Part shown: one piece after another, positions 34,387 to 40,722 of the stretch
Layout of the letters: each line of letters begins with the position of its first letter
Numbering within the stretch: position 1 is the first letter of the stretch
Assembly: GCA_021738505.1 (NCBI GenBank)
Contig: JAIPBW010000024.1
Coordinates: 1 to 40,722 of the forward strand
Direction of reading: 5' to 3'
Length of the DNA stretch: 40,722 bases
From: Bacteroidales bacterium
GTDB lineage: Bacteria; Bacteroidota; Bacteroidia; Bacteroidales; PWNQ01
Translations under genes and position numbers: made by a program
Notes under the pieces: generated by a model
The model's input: the letters and a program-made list of their open reading frames with translations, nothing else
Told to the model about the DNA's origin: nothing
Database searches by the model: none

Positions 34387-37300
34387 ATGAAATATACACT
34401 ATTGTTGACGTTTCTCTTCGTTGCGCTATGCGTTAGTTCACAAGAAACACCGACCTGGATCACGCAATTCGAAGAATCCAAAGTTCAACTCATTGACGTC
34501 GAAAACTTTTCAAAAGACAAGTTGATAGCCATCAAAAAATATTCGAAAAATTACCGTTTGATCACGATCGATAAATCCAATGGAGACACAACAGAAATAC
34601 TTAGATTAAAAGGAGGCTACCATTTTCAAACAACACAAGTCGAAGTTGACCATAGCGGAAATGTGATCGTTGCCGGTACGTATAGAAAGGAGATGAGCAT
34701 TGAAGCTTACCAACGATTGAGCGACAATAATGTTACCAAAACATTTCTGCTTAAATTCAAACCCGGACAGGCAATAGACACCACGAACATCAAGCATTTC
34801 AATGCTCTGGAAACCACTCAGCTGGGCATTCTGCCGGGCAATGAGATCGTATTAAGTGGATTCTTTCGCTACAAAGCAAACATAATGGGACAAGCGTTAA
34901 AAGCAGGGTTGGACGATGTGTTTATCATGAAACTTACACCGCAACTGGAACTGGACTGGATCAAAAACTATGGATCTGGTGGAGATGAACATGTTACGGC
35001 CATGCACATTGCCCAGGATGGAAATATTGTCATTTCTGCAAAGATCAACAGGGATTTCGACCTGGGCGAAGGTCATCACATAAAACTGGAAAAAGGCGTG
35101 CTTCATGGTGCCGCTCTTTGGAAAATAGATCCTGCGGGTCGTATAATCTGGCATCATGTATTTGGGGCTTACAGTTTTGGAAAAGTTAACATTGAAGCGA
35201 TCACTGCTAACAAAAACCACCTTTTTCTCGGTATCTATTCCCAACGTGGCTGCTTGTTTAATCAGGACACAATCCATTCCATGGGAAGAAAAGATGTGTT
35301 GATCGCAAAGATTGATCAAAATGGAAAAAACAGTGCTTTGCTCTCTCACATTAAAAGTCCACACGACGTTTTTATTGCCGGGCTCGGCCTTCACAACAAC
35401 ACATTACATCTGGCGGGATCCTTCAAAAAACGGGTTCATATCGGCCATAATCGCTATTACGCCGCTGGAGACACCAATCGTTTAAATCATGACATCTATT
35501 ATTTTACATTGAATACAAATTCCCTGCAGCATGATTTTCAAGCGATCGGATCGGATAAGTATGAAGATTTACAGACACTCACCGTAGATGATCGCCATGC
35601 ATATTTCACCGGTAACTTTAACAAGGAATTTTCATGGGGATCTTTTGATTTAAAGAACACGAAATATACCAACGGTGGTTTTATGGCTGCATTACCGTTG
35701 GCGCCTTTAGCCGGCAACCCTGACCCAAAGGAAGAACCCGTTCCTGATAATGAACCTGATACCCAGAAATGTCCCGACCCTTCCAGACCAACTATATTAT
35801 CGATTGATAAGTATACAAATAGTCTGAACGTATTCTGGAGAAAAGTAGATCGTGCCGATCACTATGAGTTGATCGTCTCCGAGAATGTTACCATGACAAA
35901 ACCGGTGTTCAAATCAATGAAGATAGCCCCCACAGAAGACCCTTCATTTCGCATAAAAAAGCTCCAACCGGATCATAGTTATTATGTGCGGGTCTTTGTG
36001 GAGATCAATTGTGAAAACAAGCGCGCGAAATCTATGACAATTGCAGCAAAAACAAAATCTGTGGAAGATGAAGAAGATCCAAATGAGGATCAGGATCAAA
36101 ACGAAATAACGATCGATTGTCCAACACCTCCTCAACCAGTATTCAGACATATTGAGGCTAAAAACACCGGGTTTATTGCACAGTGGTATTCTGTTCAACG
36201 TGCCGCACATTATGAGTTTTATGTGTCTACGCAAGCAAACTTCGCTGATACCATTTTTAGAAATACACAAATCAATGCAACCCTGTCCCCCAAACAAACT
36301 GTATCTCAATTACAGAATGAGCGGGCTTACTTTTTCAACGTGATCGTCCAGAATGACTGCGGTAAGCGAAGTCGCTCAAGAACCCGAAAAGTTAAAATAC
36401 CGTCAAAAGAAGAGTCTCCAACAAATGCCTGTCTCCCTCCCCGGCCAGAGATTACTGATGTACAGGTCAAAAACTATGAATTTACCGCATATTGGAAACC
36501 TATTCCTGAAATCAAATACTATGACCTATACGTTTCAAAACATGAAGACTTTTCGGATACGATCTATCAATCGAAACATCTTTATCCCACCCAACAAACC
36601 GTTCACACAGTTTCGAATTTGTATCCTAAAAAGAACTACTATTTTAATATCGTGGTCTCGAAGAAATGTGATAATCAAATCGAATACGCCCGGTCATCAA
36701 CCCGGTCGGTCACTACTACATGCATTGATGATACCATCATTATGGAAAACCTCGATGGAGAAGTACAATTCCAACTCGTCGACTGTGAAGGAAAAGTAAA
36801 ATGTATGGGAACCCTGGTGAACGATACGGTTTTCCTCATTGGAGAATGTACGGACGATGATCCCGGGACACTGAATATGGGAGAAAAGCCGGAGTCTACA
36901 CTTCTTGGTCCGATCGACCTCACCTTAACAAGCGAATGTACTGAAGGACAGCGACCCGTTCCGGTCAAAGAACCTGGAAAGCCAACACGATACGAATGTG
37001 TCGAATTGCCTGAACCTTATGGACTGGACCACTCTTGTTATGATCTTCCAACGGATGAGGAGCGACTCATCTGCCTCGCCAATGAAGGCGTAAACAAAGT
37101 GGAGAAAATTATGGCTAAAATGGATGAGATGCGCAATGAATTGGCCTCCATGGATTATGATGAATCCTCTACTGAAGCAGAGAAACAATCACTTGAAAAA
37201 AAGGCAAAATACCTCGTTGAACGATTTGAAGCATTGAAAGATACTTTGGATATCATACGGGAAGACTATGAAAAGCGACTCAATGCCATTACGATCAAAG

Positions 37301-38067
37301 GGAATATTTCGATCGAAGCCAAAAATCAGGGGACAGGATTTACTATTGGGCCTAACCCCATTGCATATACTGTTCGCTGGAATAAGTATGATGATGCTTT
37401 TGAATATTCAGGGCCTCAATTGCTCTTAGAAATGAACGTTTCTAATTTCCCGCGAAAAACAGTTAGAGGTTTTGCAAATAAAATAAAGATAGAAACAACA
37501 CGTAGCTTCAAAATGGCCGTTCTTGACGAGCACGGGGACACGATCGGAGGCGTGGGCACTCTCTCAGTCTCTCCATGTATTCAGGTAAGAGGAACGATTA
37601 TCTTCAATCTGGCGGCACTAAATAAATTCGAGAAGATGAGTCATGTTGTATTCTGGGACCCCGGCTATAAATCGTATGACCCAAAATACTGGCGCGAATG
37701 TAAGCCCGGTAATCTTGCCTCAAAACACAAAAAAGAACGGTTTGAGCAGGATATCCTTTCCGACATTGACCTGGATGAGATCAGCAACATAGAACTTCAT
37801 ATTTTCCTGAGCCTAACGAATCGATTAAAGAATGTCAACTATTCAGATCCGTTTGAGGCGTATGACCAGGCCATAGCAAGAATGGCACCCGTTTACTTCG
37901 AGTTCTATGCAGATCCCCAGTTGACGTTTTCCATTCTTCAGGGTATACGAAGTGAAGTCGCAGGTAAATTTAATAAATACTTCTATCACAATGGAATCAA
38001 GATCTATTATGGATATAAGGAATTCAACGCTGAAACCGGGAAGAAAATCAAAGAAGTGCTGGAGTGA
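34387..38067 (+). CDS. Large secreted protein: propeller-like repeats, three fibronectin type III-like domains, coiled coil
   Basis: A 1226-residue exported protein with a signal peptide (MKYTLLLTFLFVALCVSSQ). Residues 20-440 have beta-propeller-like repeats of the SBBP/delta-60 kind (VEVDHSGNVIVAGTY, MHIAQDGNIVISAK, IDPAGRIIWHHVF, LGLHNNTLHLAGSF). Three related fibronectin type III-like domains follow, each starting with C-P-x-P (about 462-555, 578-672, 682-775), separated by acidic linkers. Then a Cys-rich region (775-880), a coiled coil (about 900-970) and a C-terminal beta domain containing GNISIEAKNQGTGFTIGPNP. I see no type IX sorting domain at the end, so its export route and anchoring are unclear. 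It is monocistronic and flanked by non-coding segments that share short repeats. Confidence 0.85.
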   Translation: MKYTLLLTFLFVALCVSSQETPTWITQFEESKVQLIDVENFSKDKLIAIKKYSKNYRLITIDKSNGDTTEILRLKGGYHFQTTQVEVDHSGNVIVAGTYRKEMSIEAYQRLSDNNVTKTFLLKFKPGQAIDTTNIKHFNALETTQLGILPGNEIVLSGFFRYKANIMGQALKAGLDDVFIMKLTPQLELDWIKNYGSGGDEHVTAMHIAQDGNIVISAKINRDFDLGEGHHIKLEKGVLHGAALWKIDPAGRIIWHHVFGAYSFGKVNIEAITANKNHLFLGIYSQRGCLFNQDTIHSMGRKDVLIAKIDQNGKNSALLSHIKSPHDVFIAGLGLHNNTLHLAGSFKKRVHIGHNRYYAAGDTNRLNHDIYYFTLNTNSLQHDFQAIGSDKYEDLQTLTVDDRHAYFTGNFNKEFSWGSFDLKNTKYTNGGFMAALPLAPLAGNPDPKEEPVPDNEPDTQKCPDPSRPTILSIDKYTNSLNVFWRKVDRADHYELIVSENVTMTKPVFKSMKIAPTEDPSFRIKKLQPDHSYYVRVFVEINCENKRAKSMTIAAKTKSVEDEEDPNEDQDQNEITIDCPTPPQPVFRHIEAKNTGFIAQWYSVQRAAHYEFYVSTQANFADTIFRNTQINATLSPKQTVSQLQNERAYFFNVIVQNDCGKRSRSRTRKVKIPSKEESPTNACLPPRPEITDVQVKNYEFTAYWKPIPEIKYYDLYVSKHEDFSDTIYQSKHLYPTQQTVHTVSNLYPKKNYYFNIVVSKKCDNQIEYARSSTRSVTTTCIDDTIIMENLDGEVQFQLVDCEGKVKCMGTLVNDTVFLIGECTDDDPGTLNMGEKPESTLLGPIDLTLTSECTEGQRPVPVKEPGKPTRYECVELPEPYGLDHSCYDLPTDEERLICLANEGVNKVEKIMAKMDEMRNELASMDYDESSTEAEKQSLEKKAKYLVERFEALKDTLDIIREDYEKRLNAITIKGNISIEAKNQGTGFTIGPNPIAYTVRWNKYDDAFEYSGPQLLLEMNVSNFPRKTVRGFANKIKIETTRSFKMAVLDEHGDTIGGVGTLSVSPCIQVRGTIIFNLAALNKFEKMSHVVFWDPGYKSYDPKYWRECKPGNLASKHKKERFEQDILSDIDLDEISNIELHIFLSLTNRLKNVNYSDPFEAYDQAIARMAPVYFEFYADPQLTFSILQGIRSEVAGKFNKYFYHNGIKIYYGYKEFNAETGKKIKEVLE

Positions 38068-38523
38068 CGAGTGAATAGTGAAAAGTATCTCCAGATAATA
38101 GATACGGCCCTGTCACATACTAAGAACTCGAAGTTCATTACTCACAGTCCAAACTGTTTTGCGAAGATTTAGGGGCCGGCCGCTCATGATCACCTTGAGT
38201 CAGTAGACAATTGCAACAGGGCAGGCAATGTTGATCGTTAGATTCATTTTGCCTTATAATTTATTCCGGTTAAGGTTATCCCATTAGAATACCAATAAAA
38301 TCAGAAACTAAAACACCCCATAGCCTATTATAAGCTTAGACCAAGTTGTGTTTCAACCATCCCTCCTCATAATTTTAAATAACTTTTAATCATAAAATCT
38401 TAACATTCGAAATTTTTACATAAATTTGTGAGTGAAGGACTTTGATAAAAAGATTAAAGCCTTATTAACACCTAACGGTAAGCTTAATCCGAAAAATAAA
38501 GAGGGTGGAATAGAAAAGTAATG

Positions 38524-38541
38524 TTTTGTTTTAAAACAAAA
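38524..38541. promoter_or_regulatory. 18-bp perfect palindrome, possible operator
   Basis: TTTTGTTTTAAAACAAAA is perfectly symmetric and lies 43 nt before the toxin start codon. Perfect dyads just ahead of toxin-antitoxin operons are normal binding sites of the XRE antitoxin. The low complexity of the sequence weakens the case. Confidence 0.5.
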
Positions 38542-38565
38542 TATGATTAAAAAATGTTAAAAATA

Positions 38566-38577
38566 AACCTGTAGGTT
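38566..38577. promoter_or_regulatory. Inverted repeat AACCT-GT-AGGTT, possible operator
   Basis: Two perfect 5-bp arms with a 2-nt centre end 7 nt before the toxin ATG at 38585, covering the place of the ribosome binding site. Binding here by the HTH protein would block both transcription and initiation. Confidence 0.5.
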
Positions 38578-38584
38578 GATTTTT

Positions 38585-39127
38585 ATGAATATAGTAACTA
38601 TATTTGCAAATAGATTATACGCTATTCAATTTGACAATGAGTCTGAAAATGAACTTGCACGAATAGTAAATATGTGGAAAGATGTAGAATATCTTTTCAA
38701 TTATTTTGATAGCAACAGAGAATATTTTGATAATTCATACTGGAATGGAGTTACTATTGAATATGCAACTGATAAAACCCTTGAACTGCTGGATGATATA
38801 TACGACACACTAATTAAATGTGCAGCAGATAATACAGAATCAACTTTAGATGCTATATTTTACCCACTAAGTGATAATCTAAACAGCGGACAACTAATTT
38901 TAGGAAAAAGCAAATTAAAAAAAGCACAGAACTGGTTAAGATTTTATGCATTAAAAGTAGAACCGAATGTATATGTTATAACCGGAGGTGCAATTAAGTT
39001 AACCCATAAGATGCAGGATCATCCTGATACGACTCAGGAATTAATGAAGTTAAATAAATGCCGTGATTTTCTTATTCAAAATGGAATAATAGACCTGGAT
39101 GGGTTTACTGAAAATAATGAGGATTAA
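38585..39127 (+). CDS. Putative toxin, RelE/HigB-like fold with N-terminal extension
   Basis: I start at the ATG at 38585 (180 residues); an in-frame TTG at 38576 is inside the inverted repeat. The first 100 residues are acidic and helical (NELARIVNMWKDVEYLF, TIEYATDKTLELLDDIYDTL). Residues 114-165 (QNWLRFYALKVEP, YVITGGAIKLTHKM, DTTQELMKLNKCRDFL) follow the pattern of the RelE/HigB core: a strand with basic residue, a glycine-linked strand ending in Lys, then a helix with E and R. No signal peptide or membrane segment. It lies 4 nt before an XRE antitoxin candidate. Similar proteins of unknown function are common in Bacteroidetes. The toxin role is inferred from core pattern and operon, not shown. 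Confidence 0.7.
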   Translation: MNIVTIFANRLYAIQFDNESENELARIVNMWKDVEYLFNYFDSNREYFDNSYWNGVTIEYATDKTLELLDDIYDTLIKCAADNTESTLDAIFYPLSDNLNSGQLILGKSKLKKAQNWLRFYALKVEPNVYVITGGAIKLTHKMQDHPDTTQELMKLNKCRDFLIQNGIIDLDGFTENNED

Positions 39128-39131
39128 AACT

Positions 39132-39602
39132 ATGTCTAAGAAACTTGATAAAATAAATAGTATTGCCCGGAAAAGTGGGAATAGTATTATTGAAGAAGCA
39201 AAAGCTCAAAAACAGAACCGGCAATGGATAAAGAAATCGCGCAAGATTGCCATACACATTCTCAGTGAGATAAAAAGACAAAAGCCGAATAATGGAATGT
39301 CTCAGAAAAAGCTTGCTGAAAAAATGGACGTTAGTCCACAGTACATCAATAAAATAGTTAAAGGAGAAGAAAATCTGACATTGGAAACAATATCCAGAAT
39401 TGAAGAAGTATTGGGGGTTGAATTATTCAATGTTGACCTGCCTCAAAGCAACATGTATGTAGAACCCTATAAATCAGACTATCAGCATATTACTTCTCCC
39501 TCAAAGGTACAAGATGGCGATAGAGCAAATTTTGACAATATTATCGATTTTACATCCTATAACGATTCCGATGATGATAAACCCTCAGGAACCTATGGAT
39601 AA
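39132..39602 (+). CDS. XRE-family antitoxin candidate with acidic C-terminal tail
   Basis: A 156-residue protein using the ATG at 39132; an upstream frame from 39099 would overlap the toxin and is less likely. Residues 1-50 are basic helix (SKKLDKINSIARK, RQWIKKSRKIAIHIL). The HTH domain is at about 55-98 (MSQKKLAEKMDVSPQYINKIVKGEENLTLETISRIEEVLG). From 101 on, a 56-residue tail (DLPQSNMYVEPYKSDYQH, then an acid-rich end) has low complexity and no fold I recognise; it has the position and character of a chaperone-addiction tail as in M. tuberculosis HigA1. It overlaps the SecB-like gene by 8 nt. Operator candidates lie before the operon. Confidence 0.85.
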   Translation: MSKKLDKINSIARKSGNSIIEEAKAQKQNRQWIKKSRKIAIHILSEIKRQKPNNGMSQKKLAEKMDVSPQYINKIVKGEENLTLETISRIEEVLGVELFNVDLPQSNMYVEPYKSDYQHITSPSKVQDGDRANFDNIIDFTSYNDSDDDKPSGTYG

Positions 39603-40047
39603 AAAAAAGGATCAACAAATAAATTTCAGGCTTGAACGAGTAACAACTGAGCAATTCTCTATTGACGAGGAGGTCTATGATGAAGCGGGAAGCAAAAGCA
39701 AGATTAACTTAAATGTTCGCTTTAATTATGCTTTAAATTCCGAAAGTAAAATTGTTTCTGTTTTTACCGGTTTCAAATTTGAGATGAACGGCGTTTCATT
39801 TTTGATCATTGAGGCTGGTGGACATTTTTTAATCAAAGAAGAAGACTGGAATGATATGCTTAGCCCTGAAAACAATAAAATAACTTTGCCAAAAGGCTTT
39901 GTGCAGCATATGGCAATGATCACAGTAGGCACAACTCGTGGAATTCTCCATGCAAAAACAGATGGAACAGAATTCAATAGGTTCCTTATCCCAACAATTA
40001 ACCTTACAGAGATCATCAGAAAAGATGTGGTGCTGGAAGTAAATTAA
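39595..40047 (+). CDS. SecB-like chaperone of a toxin-antitoxin-chaperone system
   Basis: A 150-residue protein starting with the ATG at 39595, which lies inside the last codons of the antitoxin gene (8-nt overlap, translational coupling). An upstream frame from 39514 is out of the coupling pattern and not taken. The body has the SecB order of strands: INLNVRFNYALNSESKIVSVFTGFKFEMNG (38-66), a short helix with WNDML, then LPKGFVQHMAMITVGTTRGILHAKT (98-122) and the PTINLTEI end (133-140), matching the SecB signature of a helix followed by RG and a P-x-N-F/L close. Solitary SecB-like chaperones in operons with a toxin and antitoxin protect the antitoxin in TAC systems. Similarity is by eye. Confidence 0.8.
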   Translation: MDKKKDQQINFRLERVTTEQFSIDEEVYDEAGSKSKINLNVRFNYALNSESKIVSVFTGFKFEMNGVSFLIIEAGGHFLIKEEDWNDMLSPENNKITLPKGFVQHMAMITVGTTRGILHAKTDGTEFNRFLIPTINLTEIIRKDVVLEVN

Positions 40048-40589
40048 GGTATTAAGAAAACCTTAGCAATTGAGCTTGCACCTAAGAATATCAGCATTTC
40101 TAAATTATCTGTCTTCCTTCAATAGAAGTTGACAAGCAATTATGTGAGAATAATTACAGCACTGATGATAACGATACACAGCTTAGAAGGTGGAATGTAA
40201 ATCGTTTCCTGAATCAAATGATGGATTTGTTGCATATTCCGGAGCAAGTTGTGCCACTCATACCGGGGGAATTGTGCCAGGCAAAAAACAAGCCCCAGCA
40301 TAATTTCCGGCACTCCTGCAGTATCCAAGCCTCTCTCCTACTCTTTTTGACAAAAACAAATCTGCCATGCAATATTTTTTCATTACCTTTACAGAACAAA
40401 TCCAGCAAGGACAAATAACCTGAACTTGAAATGGGTTTTATACTAGCTGTCGTTGACTGCATGCAAGTGTTTCAGAACAAAACAAAAATTGACAAATAAA
40501 TTCAAATGTAAAAGAATGGATTATCAATAATAATGTTTAATTGATTTTAGGTCACTGCAATTGATAATAGTGTTAAGGAATCGATATAA
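40048..40589. other. Non-coding region between the chaperone gene and an IS3-type element
   Basis: I see no gene here. Frames of up to 82 codons on either strand have no ribosome binding site or family character. The segment 40325-40339 repeats 34102-34116 with one change. The sequence is otherwise AT-rich and featureless up to the IS end. Confidence 0.5.
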
Positions 40590-40722
40590 TACTCCCCAAA
40601 ATTAAGACCATTTGTTAAATTGAAAAATAAATGAGAATTTAGAACCATTAAAAAGGAGTATTATGAAAAAAGCAACAAGAAGAAAATTCACACCGGAGTT
40701 TAAGGCAAAAGTAGCCATAGAA
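40590..40722 (+). mobile_element. Left part of an IS3-family insertion sequence (truncated by window)
   Basis: The stretch ACTCCCCAAAATTAAGACC near 40591-40609 resembles the terminal inverted repeat of IS3-type elements, and a transposase OrfA gene begins at 40663. The exact left end cannot be fixed without the right end, which is outside the window. Confidence 0.5.
40663..40722 (+). CDS. IS3-family transposase OrfA (5' part only)
   Basis: Only the first 20 codons are inside the window: MKKATRRKFTPEFKAKVA and two more. This is the standard start of the HTH-bearing OrfA of IS3-family elements. A strong ribosome binding site (AAAGGAG) precedes the ATG. Translation of the rest, including the catalytic OrfB, lies beyond the edge. 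Confidence 0.85.
   Translation, partial: MKKATRRKFTPEFKAKVAIE

Larger units (their letters stand above)
38068..38584. other. Non-coding region upstream of the toxin-antitoxin-chaperone operon
   Basis: A 517-nt gap. It contains a segment (38288-38307) matching 34195-34214, an exact TAnnTTTG box (TAAATTTG, 38421-38428), a 29-codon frame starting with GTG at 38432 and ending at 38521, and the palindromes described separately. No longer gene is present. Confidence 0.55.

Noticed and set aside
40214-40462. 82-codon minus-strand frame in the right gap
   Set aside because: No recognisable protein features and no start signal.

Overview
The window reads as a chromosomal piece of a Bacteroidetes (Bacteroidota) bacterium, probably a fermentative anaerobe of the Bacteroidales/Marinilabiliales type. 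The evidence is the repeated promoter pattern TTTG-N19/20-TAnnTTTG (best at 1803-1834 and 24743-24773), a PorP/SprF protein and a type IX secretion sorting domain, a TonB-dependent receptor with a carboxypeptidase-regulatory-like domain, a DUF4294 protein, LytTR/LytS regulation, and a four-gene NAD-linked [FeFe]-hydrogenase operon. The assignment to a genus is not possible from this text alone.

Layout. 1-1500: a lipoprotein alkaline phosphatase on the minus strand. 1800-6480: a strong promoter, then hndB-hndC-hndD-hndA (multimeric, putatively electron-bifurcating hydrogenase) closed by a clear intrinsic terminator. 6600-10160: a tiny membrane protein, a TonB-dependent receptor and a companion lipoprotein. 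10330-14500: protein-L-isoaspartate methyltransferase, a Gfo/Idh/MocA oxidoreductase, a lipoprotein and a polyprenyl-phosphate sugar transferase. 14500-15090: a non-coding stretch with a 12-unit, 10-bp tandem repeat followed by the same core motif in the opposite orientation. 15090-19570: DUF4294 protein, the tig-clpP-clpX proteostasis operon with terminator, and tRNA-Leu(UAG). 19800-24870: DUF302 protein, a baeRF (eRF1-like) protein divergent from prfC (RF3), L-serine dehydratase, and tRNA-Ser(CGA). 25160-30690: PorP/SprF protein converging on a 1330-residue surface protein with Calx-beta domains and a type IX sorting tail. 30970-33800: small helical protein, LytTR regulator with its LytS-type kinase, and a divergent small ExbB/MotA-like membrane protein. 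34390-38070: a 1226-residue secreted protein with fibronectin type III-like domains. 38580-40050: a tight three-gene operon of a RelE/HigB-like toxin candidate, an XRE antitoxin candidate with an acidic tail, and a SecB-like chaperone. The right edge enters an IS3-type insertion sequence.

The most interesting unit is the three-gene operon at 38585-40047, which looks like a toxin-antitoxin-chaperone (TAC) system with a toxin of a lineage I cannot name, next to a mobile element and behind palindromic operator-like sequence. Other points of interest are the 10-bp repeat array at 14550-14669, the back-to-back baeRF/RF3 pair, the tRNA-Ser whose promoter abuts the mature 5' end and whose 3' end abuts an 18-bp inverted repeat, and the ferredoxin-like hydrogenase subunit with only three cysteines. 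All functions are read from sequence motifs by eye; no database search was run.
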